DNA of 64,000 nucleotides from Actinotalea caeni (GCF_009733795.1 NZ_WNXX01000004.1:186001-250000); one strand, 5' to 3'. Counted from the stretch's first letter, positions 50,489-59,995 are shown. The notes: a model not told the origin generated them from the letters alone. Numbers and translations: made by a program.

Positions 50489-52020
50489 GCCGCCTCCTCC
50501 GGGACACGCTCCGGGTCGTAGCCGTCGACCTCGGTGCCCGCCCGCCACCGGGTGCGGCCCGCGATCAGCCCGAACACCAGCGCCACGATCGCGACGCCCC
50601 AGCCGAACACGGCCAGCATCCACGTCGGGTAGCCCTCGTACGGCTCACGCAGGTCGAGCAGCAGCTGCTGCACCAGCACGTACGTGAGCGCCACCGGGAT
50701 CACGATGCCCACGAGCACGTGCCACCAGCGCCCCAGGCGCAGCGAGCCGTGCTTGTTGAGGTGGGCCGACAGCGTCGGCAGCGCCCGCGCCCCCCACGCG
50801 ACGGCGAGCGTGCTCACGACCGCCACGAGCAGGATCCCGTACTGGTTGACGAAGTGGTCGACGATGTCGAGCACGCTCAGCCCGCTCGAGGTCGAGAAGA
50901 ACGCCAGGCTGACGACGGCGGCCGGCACCGTCACCAGCAGCGTCGCGCGGACCCGGGTGAGCTCGAACTTGTCGCGGACGGCGGAGATCACCACCTCGAG
51001 GATGCTCACCAGCGACGTGATGCCGGCCAGCACCAGCGAGCCGAAGAACAGCACACCGAGCAGAGAGCCGGCAGGCGCCTCGCTGATGATGGTCGGGAAC
51101 ACCACGAACGCCAACCCGATGCCGCTGGCGACCACCTCGGTGACCGCGACGTCGTTGGCCTGCGCGAGGAAGCCGAGGGCCGCGAACACGCCGATGCCGG
51201 CGAGCAGCTCGAAACCGGAGTTCGAGAGGCCGACGACGAGCCCGGAGCCTGTCATGTCGTTCTTGCGGCCGACGTAGGAGCTGTAGGTGATCATGATGCC
51301 GAAGCCGACCGACAGCGAGAAGAAGATCTGGCCGAGCGCCGACCCCCACACGGCCGGCTCGGTCAGCGCGGCCCAGTTCGGCGTGAACAGCGCGTCGAGG
51401 CCGGTGGCGGCACCGGGCAGCAGCAGCGCCTGCACGACCAGCGCGGTGAAGGCCAGCAGCAGCACCGGGATGAAGATCGCGGCGGTGCGCCCGACGCCGC
51501 GCTGCACCCCGAGCGCCATGATCGCGATCGTCACCAGCCACACGAGCGCCAGTGGCACCAGCACGCCCGGCACGATGTCGAAGGACACCCCGGGCGAGCG
51601 CTGCAGGAAGTCCTCCATGAGGAACGTCTCGGGGTCGTCCCCCCACGCCTTGCTCAGCGAGAACCCCGTGTAGCGGACCGACCACGCGATGACGGCGGCG
51701 TAGTAGACCGCGATCGCGACGCAGATCGCGACCTGCCACCAGCCGATGCCCTCCGCCCAGCGCCGCAGCCGCGCGAACGCCAGCGGAGCCGAGCCGCGGA
51801 AGCGGTGCCCGAGCGCGTAGTCCATCAGCAGGAACGGCAGGCCCGCCACGAGCAGCGCGACGATGTAGGGGATGACGAACGCGCCGCCACCGCCCTCGTA
51901 GGCGACGTACGGGAAGCGCCAGATGTTGCCGAGCCCGACGGCGGAGCCGATCGCGGCCATGATGAACACGGCCCGCGAGGAGAACGCTCCTCGTCGCTTC
52001 TCGGTTGCGGTGTCGCTCAT
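50485..52020 (-). CDS. metP: Sodium-dependent NSS-family amino-acid transporter (MetP-like)
   Basis: 511 aa from ATG 52020. SRAVFIMAAIGSAVGLGNIWRFPYVAYEGG is the NSS signature (Na+ and substrate sites in helix 1), with GQIFFSLSVGFGIMITYSSYVGRKND as helix 6 and about twelve helices in total. Likely imports methionine and alanine with Na+, by analogy with MetP of Corynebacterium and because the MetS-like subunit follows with a 4-base overlap. Divergent from the ABC system at 52233. Confidence 0.92.
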   Translation of the reverse strand: MSDTATEKRRGAFSSRAVFIMAAIGSAVGLGNIWRFPYVAYEGGGGAFVIPYIVALLVAGLPFLLMDYALGHRFRGSAPLAFARLRRWAEGIGWWQVAICVAIAVYYAAVIAWSVRYTGFSLSKAWGDDPETFLMEDFLQRSPGVSFDIVPGVLVPLALVWLVTIAIMALGVQRGVGRTAAIFIPVLLLAFTALVVQALLLPGAATGLDALFTPNWAALTEPAVWGSALGQIFFSLSVGFGIMITYSSYVGRKNDMTGSGLVVGLSNSGFELLAGIGVFAALGFLAQANDVAVTEVVASGIGLAFVVFPTIISEAPAGSLLGVLFFGSLVLAGITSLVSILEVVISAVRDKFELTRVRATLLVTVPAAVVSLAFFSTSSGLSVLDIVDHFVNQYGILLVAVVSTLAVAWGARALPTLSAHLNKHGSLRLGRWWHVLVGIVIPVALTYVLVQQLLLDLREPYEGYPTWMLAVFGWGVAIVALVFGLIAGRTRWRAGTEVDGYDPERVPEEAA

Positions 52021-52232
52021 CGCCCTCCGTCCGATCGGTGGCGACCACGCTAGCGCCCACCACCGGGACGCGGCCACCGATCGGCACGGGACCGCGTCTG
52101 CTCGGGTGCGTACCCGCGCACGGGGCTCGGGCACCGACGCGCACGGCTAGCGTCCGCAGCCACCGCGTGTCAACCCCGTGGATGAACCGTCACGTCCTGC
52201 CTACCGTCGCTGCCGTCGACCGAGACGAGGGG

Positions 52233-53630
52233 GTGCCGGTGCCACCGAAGGACGGATCACACAGAGCGCAGCCGCTGCTCGACCGCCGCACGATGCTGCG
52301 GTTCGTGGGCGGCGCCGCGATCGCGCTGCCGCTCGGCGCGTGCGCTGCCGGGGGCGGTGACGACAAGCGGCTGCGGATCGCCTACCAGCAGTTCGGCTCG
52401 GGCACGGTCATGGAGACCTACCTGACCTCGGTGATCCAGCAGTTCTCGCAGAGCCGGCCGGACGTCGTCGTCGAGCTGGTCCCGATCGTCGCCGCCGAGC
52501 ACGACTACTTCACGAAGAACGAGCTGATGATGTCGTCGGAGCGCACCGCGCCCGACATCGTCTACGAGGACACCTTCATCCTGCAGGCCGATGTCGAGGC
52601 CGGGTACCTGCGCCCCATCACCGACCTGGTCGAGGGCTGGGAGACCTGGGAGCAGATCTTCGAGCCCGGCCGCGAGGCCGTCACGGCCGACGACGGCGAG
52701 ATCTACGCCGTCCCGACCCACACCGACACCCGGGCGCTCTGGTACCACGCAGGCCTGTTCGAGGAGGCCGGGATCGAGCTGCCGTGGCAGCCGCGCACCT
52801 GGGAGGAGCTGCTCGAGACGCTGCGCGAGCTGAGGTCGGCGCTCGGCGAGGACGTCATCCCGTTCAACATCTTCTCGGGCAAGCCGCAGGGCGAGAAGGC
52901 GTCGATGCAGGGGTTCGAGATGTTGCTCTACGGCACCGAGGACGGGCTCTACGACGAGGAGTCCGGGCGCTGGCAGATCGGGTCGAAGGGCTTCAGGGAC
53001 TCCCTCGAGCTCCTCCGGACCGTGTTCGAGGAGGGGCTCGCACCGCGGATCAGCGACGCGCTCGACCCCAACCTGTCGGAGACCGTCTACAGCACCTGGC
53101 TGCCGGAGGGTCGGCTCGCCGTCAACCTCGACGGCAGCTGGATCAGCCAGAACTGGATCGAGGGGGCGCCGGCCGAGTGGCCGGAGTGGCCCGACGTCAT
53201 GCAGCTCGCGACCATGCCCACGCAGGAGGGCCAGGACCCCGGTTTCGTCACGCTCGCCGGCGGCTGGTCCTGGGCGCTGCCGCGGCTGTCCCGTCGCACC
53301 GACCTCGCCTGGGAGCTCGTCCAGCAGATGCTCGACGTCGAGAACATGGTCGCGATCGCGCTCGCGGACAACCAGATCGCCATCCGCGAGGACGTCGCGA
53401 CCCACGAGGACTACGTCGACTACTCGCCCTCGGTCGGGTTCTTTACCGACCTCGTGCCGCACGCCACGTACCGCCCCGCCTACGCCCCCTACCCGCAGGT
53501 CTCCGCCGCCATCCAGGCCGCGATGGAGACGGTGATGACCGGGCAGGGCACCGTGGAGGAGGCGCAGGCCACCTACGACGAGGACGTCGTCGCCATCGTG
53601 GGCGAGGACGCCGTGGAGGACGCCGGATGA
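52233..53630 (+). CDS. ABC transporter sugar-binding lipoprotein (second system)
   Basis: About 465 aa from GTG 52233 (GTG 52239 has slightly better spacing from GAGGGGG). The signal RTMLRFVGGAAIALPLGAC ends in a lipobox, then RLRIAYQQFGSGTVMETYL and a family-1 solute-binding fold (RALWYHAGLFEEAGIELPWQPRTWEEL; RLAVNLDGSWISQNW). It begins an operon with two permeases, linked by 4-base overlaps. The substrate is probably an oligosaccharide or polyol; nothing nearby fixes it. Confidence 0.9.
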   Translation: MPVPPKDGSHRAQPLLDRRTMLRFVGGAAIALPLGACAAGGGDDKRLRIAYQQFGSGTVMETYLTSVIQQFSQSRPDVVVELVPIVAAEHDYFTKNELMMSSERTAPDIVYEDTFILQADVEAGYLRPITDLVEGWETWEQIFEPGREAVTADDGEIYAVPTHTDTRALWYHAGLFEEAGIELPWQPRTWEELLETLRELRSALGEDVIPFNIFSGKPQGEKASMQGFEMLLYGTEDGLYDEESGRWQIGSKGFRDSLELLRTVFEEGLAPRISDALDPNLSETVYSTWLPEGRLAVNLDGSWISQNWIEGAPAEWPEWPDVMQLATMPTQEGQDPGFVTLAGGWSWALPRLSRRTDLAWELVQQMLDVENMVAIALADNQIAIREDVATHEDYVDYSPSVGFFTDLVPHATYRPAYAPYPQVSAAIQAAMETVMTGQGTVEEAQATYDEDVVAIVGEDAVEDAG

Positions 53631-54574
53631 CCGCCGCAGCCGCCGCCACCCCGACCCGACCCGACGCCGCCACCGGCACCGACGACGGGCCGCGTCGCGC
53701 GCCGACCGCGCGCACCGTGCGCCGCGGCGTGCCCCTGGTCCCCGCCGTCGTGCTGCTGCTGGCGTTCATGGCGGGCCCGATCGTCTACAGCCTCTACCTC
53801 GCCTTCACCAACCGTGCGCTGCGCGGCGAGGGCGCGAGCGAGACGGCGTTCGTCGGCGTCGACAACTTCGCGCAGGCGTTCGGCTCCGACGACTTCTGGA
53901 ACGCCGTCGGGCTGACCCTGCTGTTCACGGTGCTCTCGGCGGTCATCGGGCAGAACGTCCTCGGCATGCTGCTGGCGCTCCTCATGCGTCGTGCCACCAA
54001 GGTCGTCAGCACGCTCACCGGGGCGGTCGTCATCGGCGCGTGGATCCTGCCCGAGGTGGTCGCCGCCTACCTCTGGTACACGTTCCTCGGCGACGAGGGA
54101 TCGCTCAACCAGGTGCTCACCTCGATCGGGCTCCCCGCGCAGGACTGGCTGTTCTCGGTGCCGATCCTCGCCGTGTCGTTCGCCAACGTGTGGCGCGGCG
54201 CCGCGTTCTCGATGCTCATCTACACTGCGGCGCTCTCGCAGGTCTCGCCAGAGATCGAGGAGGCCGCGCTCATGGACGGCGCCGGCCGGGTGCGGAAGTT
54301 CGTCTCGGTGACGCTGCCGATCATCCGCCGCTCGGTCGCGACCAACCTCATGCTGATCACGCTGCAGACGCTGTCGGTGTTCGGCCTGATCTTCATCATG
54401 ACGGCGGGTGGGCCGGGCACGTCGAGCCAGACGCTGCCGCTGTACATGTACGAGCAGGCCTTCAGCTACGGCCAGCTCGGCTACGGCACCGCCGTCGCGC
54501 TGCTGCTGCTCGTCATCGGCGGGCTCGCCTCGCTCGCTTACCTGAAGATGCTGCCCGAGGAGGAGAAGTCGTGA
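53627..54574 (+). CDS. ABC transporter permease (MalF-like, second system)
   Basis: 315 aa, ATGA overlap with the binding-protein gene. Six helices (LVPAVVLLLAFMAGPIVYSLYL first), coupling loop EAALMDGAGRVRKFVSVTLP, and MTAGGPGTSSQTLPLYMY typical of the MalF-like partner. Its stop overlaps the start of the frameshifted partner permease. Confidence 0.92.
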   Translation: MTAAAAATPTRPDAATGTDDGPRRAPTARTVRRGVPLVPAVVLLLAFMAGPIVYSLYLAFTNRALRGEGASETAFVGVDNFAQAFGSDDFWNAVGLTLLFTVLSAVIGQNVLGMLLALLMRRATKVVSTLTGAVVIGAWILPEVVAAYLWYTFLGDEGSLNQVLTSIGLPAQDWLFSVPILAVSFANVWRGAAFSMLIYTAALSQVSPEIEEAALMDGAGRVRKFVSVTLPIIRRSVATNLMLITLQTLSVFGLIFIMTAGGPGTSSQTLPLYMYEQAFSYGQLGYGTAVALLLLVIGGLASLAYLKMLPEEEKS

Positions 54575-55472
54575 CCGCGGCCGCCACCACCCAGCCGGTC
54601 ACCACCCGGCACACCCCGGTCTCCGAGCTCCACCCGGACCGCGGGCCCGGTGCCGCGCAGCGGCTCGGGAAGGTGCTCTCGAACGTCGCGCTGCTGCTCG
54701 TCAGCGCGCTGTTCGCGATCCCGCTGCTGTGGGTGGTGCTCGCCTCCCTCGACCCGGAGGCGTCGCTCGCCGTCAAGGTGCCCTCGCCGCCGTCGCTGCA
54801 GAACTTCTCCGAGATCGCGACGGTGCAGACCACCTTCCGGCCGCTGCTCAACTCGCTCGTCCTGTGCGGCGGGGCACCGTCGTCACGATGGTGTGCTCGG
54901 CGCTCGCGGCCTATCCGCTGTCGCGCTACCGGTCTCGCTTCAAGCGGCCGTTCCTGCTGACGATCATCTTCGCGACCGGGCTCCCGATCACCGCCGTGAT
55001 GATCCCGGTGTACGCGCTGTTCGTGCAGGTCAACCTCATCGACTCGATGCCCGGGGCGATCCTGTTCCTCGCCGCGTCGTCGCTGCCGCACGCGATGTTC
55101 CTCACCAAGACCTTCATGGACGGAGTGCCGATCGAGCTCGAGGAGAGCGCCTGGACCGAGGGCGCCACCATGCTGCGGACCCTGTGGTCGATCGTGCTGC
55201 CGCTGATGCGACCGGGCATCGCGGTCGTCACGATCTTCACGTTCGTGACGATGTGGGGGAACTTCTTCGTCCCGTTCATGCTGCTGCTGTCGCCGGAGAA
55301 GCTGCCCGCCGCGGTCAGCCTCTACACCTTCTCCAGCCAGTACGGGCAGATCGCCTACGGCCAGCTCGCGGCGTTCTCGATCGTCTACTCGCTGCCGGTG
55401 GTCGCGCTCTACCTGGCGCTCGGCCGCCGCCTCGGCTCGGGCTTCGCGATCACGGGCGGCATCAAGGGCTGA
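54571..55472 (+). pseudogene. ABC transporter permease (MalG-like), single-base frameshift
   Basis: GTG 54571 opens a normal MalG-like protein (LGKVLSNVALLLVSALFAIP; ASLDPEASLAVKVPSPPSLQ) up to LLNSLVLCGG. At the GGGG run 54871-54874 the frame must change by one base to continue as GTVVTMVCSALAAYPLSRYR through the coupling loop ESAWTEGATMLRTLWSIVLP to the normal end GGIKG at 55472. Adding one G restores a complete ~300-aa permease. Either a sequencing slip in a G-run or a very recent loss that would disable this importer. Confidence 0.85.
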
Positions 55473-55479
55473 CCGGTGT

Positions 55480-55674
55480 CAACCCACGTCCGCCCCCAAC
55501 CAGGTTTCAACCCACTTCTGCCCCCCATGAGCTTTGAGCCCGCGTCCGCCCTGAGCGACGCGGAGCGCAGGGCAGAAGTGGGTTGAGAGTGCTTGAGGGG
55601 GCAGAAGTGGGTTGAAAGTGCTTCAGGGGGCAGAAGTGGGTTGAAAGTGCTTGAGGGGGCAGAAGTGGGTCGAC
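55480..55674. repeat. 29-bp tandem repeats with inverted partners
   Basis: Four direct units with CAGAAGTGGGTTG starting at 55573, 55602, 55631 and 55660 (period 29; the last is partial, units also carry AAAGTGCTTGAGGGGG). Upstream, CAACCCACTTCTGCCCCC (55508-55525) is the exact reverse complement of the unit core, and two degenerate reverse copies lie at 55480-55498 and 55531-55551. The array fills the gap between the convergent permease and PHP genes. No spacers, so not CRISPR. Confidence 0.9.
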
Positions 55675-55675
55675 G

Positions 55676-56962
55676 TCAGGCGGTGAGGGCGAGCACGCGC
55701 CGCTGCCCGTCGACCACGTGGAACGGGCCGCGCCCCCACGACGCCGGCACCGCGACCCGGTCGCCGTCGAGCACGCGCCGGCGCCCGTCGGCGTCGCACA
55801 GCACGGCACCGTCGGCGCCGATCGCGAGCAGCTCGCCGTCGTCGGCGCGCGAGCCGTCGGGCCGCAGCAGCACCGGGCTCGTGAGCGGGTCGACCACAGG
55901 TCCGTCCGGGCCCCGGTAGGCACCGACGGAGATCGCGGTGCGGCCGGCGCGGACGGCGTCGAGCACCGCATCGGGCGCCGTGCTCTCGGCGCACACCCAC
56001 GTCGTCGGCATCCCGAGCGTGTAGCCGCCGTCGGGCCGGTGGAAGTCGCTGCCGCCGATCGGGGTCACCGCTGCGGCCGCGTTCGCGTCGCGCTCCCACA
56101 TGCCGAGCACCGCCCACGGGATCGTGTCGGTGAGGTCGCGGTACCAGGAGATGTGCCACAGCTCCAGCGCCGCGGGCAGCCGCTCCAGCGGGAACTGCCA
56201 CGCGCAGTCGCGCTCGACCGGGTGGTTGACCGACATCACGCCGCCGCGCGAGGCGACGTCGTCGACCCACGCCTGCCCGGGACGGCGGAAGTCGATCCAC
56301 CCGATGTCGCCGAACGCGTTCGCGTGCCCGTACGCGGTCGTGACCTCCTGGCCGGGCAGCAGGCTCACCGCGTGCCGGGCGCCGACGCCGGGCAGGTGGG
56401 CGTGGTGGCTGGTGGTGTTGTGGTCGGTGACGGCGAGGAAGTCCAGCCCGCTGGCCACCGCCCGCGCGGCGAGCTGGTCGATGCTCTCGGCGCCGTCGGA
56501 GTGCAGCGTGTGCGCGTGGAAGTCGCCCGCGAACCACGTGAGCCCGCCCGGTGCCGGTAGGGCCCGCGTGGAGCCGCGCCTCGTCTCCCGCACGGGAGCG
56601 AGCGGCTCGGTCTCGACCGGCCCGGCCGCCGGCACGTCGATCTCGACGACCAGGTCCACGCCCTCGGCCGGCACCTGGTGCAGCCCGAGCACGACGTGCC
56701 AGGTGCCGGGTTCCGTGGCGCCGGGCAGGTAGCCGGGGGTCGCGGCGTCGGGGGTGATCGCGAACCGCGTCCGCGCGCCGCCGGACCAGCCGCGCCACCC
56801 CTGCGGCGCCTCGCAGCCGAGGTCGACGACGGCGGCCCCGGCGTCGTAGTCGATCCGCACCTCGAGCGACGTCTGCCCGGGCAGCACGTCGAACGGCACC
56901 CGCAGGTACCGCTGCTCCGCCTGGTCGGACAGCGTGAGCCGCCGGCGGAGGACCCGGGTCAC
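55676..56962 (-). CDS. CehA/McbA-family PHP-domain metallohydrolase
   Basis: 428 aa from GTG 56962, overlapping the ATPase stop (GTGA). An N-terminal beta-sandwich (residues ~1-150) precedes the PHP domain: FAGDFHAHTLHSDG (metal His residues), FLAVTDHNTTSHH, GQEVTTAYGHANAFG, MSVNHPVE and GGSDFHRPDG. CehA/McbA-type PHP proteins hydrolyse esters or phosphodiesters. Being the last gene of an ABC importer operon suggests it processes the imported solute, perhaps a phosphorylated or esterified compound. Substrate unknown. Confidence 0.88.
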   Translation of the reverse strand: MTRVLRRRLTLSDQAEQRYLRVPFDVLPGQTSLEVRIDYDAGAAVVDLGCEAPQGWRGWSGGARTRFAITPDAATPGYLPGATEPGTWHVVLGLHQVPAEGVDLVVEIDVPAAGPVETEPLAPVRETRRGSTRALPAPGGLTWFAGDFHAHTLHSDGAESIDQLAARAVASGLDFLAVTDHNTTSHHAHLPGVGARHAVSLLPGQEVTTAYGHANAFGDIGWIDFRRPGQAWVDDVASRGGVMSVNHPVERDCAWQFPLERLPAALELWHISWYRDLTDTIPWAVLGMWERDANAAAAVTPIGGSDFHRPDGGYTLGMPTTWVCAESTAPDAVLDAVRAGRTAISVGAYRGPDGPVVDPLTSPVLLRPDGSRADDGELLAIGADGAVLCDADGRRRVLDGDRVAVPASWGRGPFHVVDGQRRVLALTA

Positions 56963-58098
56963 GCCCCGGCCTCGACCGGGCGGCCCTCGCCCGCGACGGT
57001 TCCGCCGTCGTCCTCGGCGGACTCGGGCGCGATGCGCCGTCCGGACGCCGCGTCGAAGAGCAGCGTGCGGTGGGCCCGCGCCGTCACCCAGCCACGCGCC
57101 CCGGGCGCCGGCTCGTCGTCCTCGTCGAGCACCAGCTGCAGCCGGTGCTCGCCCGCGTGCGTGGTGACCAGCACCGAGGCGCCCAGGTTCTCCACGACCG
57201 TCACCTCGGCCTCGATGCCCTCGGCGCCCGGCTCGGTGCTCCAGCCCAGGTACTCGGGGCGGGCGCCCCACACGACCTCGGCGCCGTCGGCCACGATGCC
57301 CTCGGCGTCGCGCGGCACCGGCACGCTGGCCTCGCCCAGCCGCACCCGGCCGCCCTCGACCCGGGCCGGCAGCAGGTTCATCGGGGTGGACCCGATGAAC
57401 CCCGCGACGAACGTCGTCGCCGGTGTCGCGAACACCTCGCGCGGCGTGCCCACCTGCTGCAGCTTTCCCTCGCGCATGACGGCGATGCGGTCGGCGAGCG
57501 CGAGCGCCTCGGCCTGGTCGTGGGTGACGAAGACGGTCGTGACGCCGAGCTCGCGCTGCAGCTCCTTGAGGAACGTGCGCGCCTCCAGCCGCAGCCGGGC
57601 GTCGAGGTTGGACAGCGGCTCGTCGAGCAGCAGCACCTCGGGCCGGGTGGCGACCGCGCGGGCGAGCGCGACGCGCTGCTGCTGGCCGCCCGAGAGCTGG
57701 CCCGGCCGGCGCTCCAGCAGCCCGGTGAGCGACAGCCCGTCACCCACCTCCTTGGCGACCGCGCGCCGCGCCCCGCGGGGCTCGCGCCGGATCTTCAGCG
57801 GGTAGGCGATGTTGTCGGCGACGTCCATGTGCGGGAACAGCGCGTAGTCCTGGAACACCATCGCCACGCCGCGCTGGCCGGGCTCGAGCCGGGTGACGTC
57901 GCGGTCGCCGATGATCAGCGTGCCCTCGGTGATCGTCTCCAGGCCGGCGATCGAGCGCAGCAGGGTGGTCTTGCCGCAGCCGGAGGGGCCGAGCAGCGCG
58001 AAGAACTCGCCGTCGGCGATCGTGACGTCGACGCCGTCGACACCCCGGACGCCGCCGGGGTACTCCTTCACGAGCGCCTGCGTGGTGATGGCGGCCAT
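56959..58098 (-). CDS. ABC transporter ATP-binding protein (UgpC/MsmX type)
   Basis: 379 aa from ATG 58098 (overlaps the permease stop). LLGPSGCGKTTLLRSIAG (Walker A), MVFQDYALFPHMDV (Q-loop), LSGGQQQRVALARA (signature), VLLLDEPLSNLDA (Walker B) and FVTHDQAEAL (H-loop), then a C-terminal OB/TOBE domain (residues ~240-360) that contacts regulatory proteins in MalK. It powers the adjacent permeases. It is the only sugar-importer ATPase in the window, so like MsiK/MsmX it may also serve the two importers lacking one. Confidence 0.95.
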   Translation of the reverse strand: MAAITTQALVKEYPGGVRGVDGVDVTIADGEFFALLGPSGCGKTTLLRSIAGLETITEGTLIIGDRDVTRLEPGQRGVAMVFQDYALFPHMDVADNIAYPLKIRREPRGARRAVAKEVGDGLSLTGLLERRPGQLSGGQQQRVALARAVATRPEVLLLDEPLSNLDARLRLEARTFLKELQRELGVTTVFVTHDQAEALALADRIAVMREGKLQQVGTPREVFATPATTFVAGFIGSTPMNLLPARVEGGRVRLGEASVPVPRDAEGIVADGAEVVWGARPEYLGWSTEPGAEGIEAEVTVVENLGASVLVTTHAGEHRLQLVLDEDDEPAPGARGWVTARAHRTLLFDAASGRRIAPESAEDDGGTVAGEGRPVEAGA

Positions 58099-58997
58099 CA
58101 GCTCTTGATCCCTCCGTGGAACCGGAACCCGTACCGGCGGTTGACGAGGAAGTACATGACGATGATCGGGACGGAGAAGATCAGCGCGAACGCCGACAGC
58201 AGCCGCAGGTCCGCCTGCCCGGCCTCGGTGTAGAAGGTGTACATCAGCACCGCGGCGGGCTGCTGCTGGGTGCGGCGGATCAGCAGGTACGGCACGAGGA
58301 AGTTGCCCCACACCTGCACGAGCGTCCACACCGCGACGAACGCCAGCCCCGGCCGAGCGATCGGCACGACGACGTCGCGCAGGATCTGCCACGGCTTCGC
58401 CCCGTAGAGGCGGGCGGACTCCTCGTAGGACCGCGGGATCGAGTCCATGAAGTCCTTGAGGATGAAGATCACGGTGGGCAGGGTGCCGCCGGAGATGACG
58501 AGCACGACCGCCAGGTGGGTGTCGATGAGGCCCAGCAGCGTGATCAGCTGGAACGTCGGCACCATCGCCGCGGTGCCGGTGACGATCGAGGACAGCAGCA
58601 GCAGCGCGTAGAGCAGCCCGTCCCGGCCGGGGATCCGCACGCGTGACAGCGCGTAGGAGGCGAACGCGCCGAGCACGAGCACGACGGCGCAGGTCCCGAA
58701 CCCGATGATCGCCGAGTTCACGAACGAGCCGACGGCGTACCGGTTCTCGCCGATCCGCGCGAAGTTGTCGAGGGTCCAGTCGGGCCAGCCGACGGCGAGC
58801 GTGGGGGCGGAGGTGAAGGGCGCCGTCGCCAGCCACGCCAGCGGCAGCCCGAAGAACACCAGCAGCAGCGCGAGCCCCAGCACGGTGAGCACGCGGGAGA
58901 CGAAGTGCCGCGCGCGGGGGGCGCGCGCGACCCGCGCCGGCAGCGGCGCGGGCCTGTCGGCTCGGGTGGCGGCCTCGGGGGTGCCGGACGTCGTCAT
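58098..58997 (-). CDS. ABC transporter permease (MalG-like, third system)
   Basis: 299 aa. Six helices (VLTVLGLALLLVFFGLPLAWLA first), PFTSAPTLAVGWPDWTLDNF external loop, and coupling loop ESARLYGAKPWQILRDVVVP. Ends GFRFHGGIKS. Four-base overlaps with the genes on both sides. Confidence 0.93.
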   Translation of the reverse strand: MTTSGTPEAATRADRPAPLPARVARAPRARHFVSRVLTVLGLALLLVFFGLPLAWLATAPFTSAPTLAVGWPDWTLDNFARIGENRYAVGSFVNSAIIGFGTCAVVLVLGAFASYALSRVRIPGRDGLLYALLLLSSIVTGTAAMVPTFQLITLLGLIDTHLAVVLVISGGTLPTVIFILKDFMDSIPRSYEESARLYGAKPWQILRDVVVPIARPGLAFVAVWTLVQVWGNFLVPYLLIRRTQQQPAAVLMYTFYTEAGQADLRLLSAFALIFSVPIIVMYFLVNRRYGFRFHGGIKS

Positions 58998-59995
58998 GCC
59001 GTCTCACCCCCGCCCGCCGTCTCGACGGCAGTCGCCTCGGCCGGCCGTGCCGCGCGGGCGCGGCCCACCCGCAGGTACCCGAGCGCGATGACGAGGTTGA
59101 TGAGCAGCATGATGAGCGAGATCGCGGCGCCGACCCCGAGCTGACCGCCCGGGATCGCGGTGTTGTAGATGTAGACCGCGAGGATCTCCGAGGCGCCGTT
59201 CGGCCCGCCCGCCGTGACGAGGTAGGGCGTGAACGTGTTGAACGTCCACAGCGTGATGAGCAGCGTGTTCGTGAGGATGTGGCCGCGGATGTTCGGGATG
59301 ACGACGTCGCGCAGCTGTGCCCAGCCGCCCGCGCCGGCCATCCGCGCGCTCTCCAGCTGCGAGGGCGGCACCGCGGCGAGCGCGGAGGAGAACAGCAGCA
59401 TCGAGAACGCGGTCCCCACCCAGATGTTGAAGATGATGATCGAGGGCATCGGGTGCTCGATCAGCCACGCCGTCCCCTCGGTGCCGAGCAGCGCGTTGAG
59501 CGTGCCGCCGCGCCGGTCGAGCAGCGCGATCCACAGGAACGACGAGACCGACGCCGGGATCACCCACGCCGCGAGCACGAGCGTCTCGACGATCCCCTTG
59601 AGCCAGCCCGAGAGCCGCCGCAGCGCCCACGCGATCGCGAAGCCGAGCAGCGACTGCCCGACGATGCCCGAGAGCAGCACGAACACCAGCGTGAGCCGCA
59701 GCGAGCGCCAGAACGAGGGGTCGCCGAGGATCCGCTCGTAGTTGTCGAGACCGACGAAGGTGGGGTCGACCGCCTGCAGCCCGGTGAGGCGGTAGTCGGT
59801 CATGCCGAGGTAGATCGTCCACAGCGCCGGGAACACGAGGAACAGGCCGATGAGCGCGAGCGCCGGCGCCACGAACGCGCCGGCGCCGAGGAAGCCCAGC
59901 CCGGCGACGTCCTCGGCGGCGCCGCGCCGAGCGCGCCGCGGGCGGCGGCCCGGACCGCCGCCCGCGAGGACCTGCTCGGCGGGCTCAGCCGTCAC
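58994..59995 (-). CDS. ABC transporter permease (MalF-like, third system)
   Basis: 333 aa from GTG 59995, overlapping the binding-protein gene by 11 bases. Six helices (AFVAPALALIGLFLVFPALW first) and coupling loop ESARMAGAGGWAQLRDVVIP; VTAGGPNGASEILAVYIYN is the MalF-like C-terminal segment. A basic, Gly/Arg-rich N-terminal tail (~30 residues) is cytosolic. Confidence 0.93.
   Translation of the reverse strand: MTAEPAEQVLAGGGPGRRPRRARRGAAEDVAGLGFLGAGAFVAPALALIGLFLVFPALWTIYLGMTDYRLTGLQAVDPTFVGLDNYERILGDPSFWRSLRLTLVFVLLSGIVGQSLLGFAIAWALRRLSGWLKGIVETLVLAAWVIPASVSSFLWIALLDRRGGTLNALLGTEGTAWLIEHPMPSIIIFNIWVGTAFSMLLFSSALAAVPPSQLESARMAGAGGWAQLRDVVIPNIRGHILTNTLLITLWTFNTFTPYLVTAGGPNGASEILAVYIYNTAIPGGQLGVGAAISLIMLLINLVIALGYLRVGRARAARPAEATAVETAGGGETA

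Noticed and set aside
55570-55674. CRISPR array
   Set aside because: Units are contiguous 29-mers without unique spacers, and no cas genes are present.
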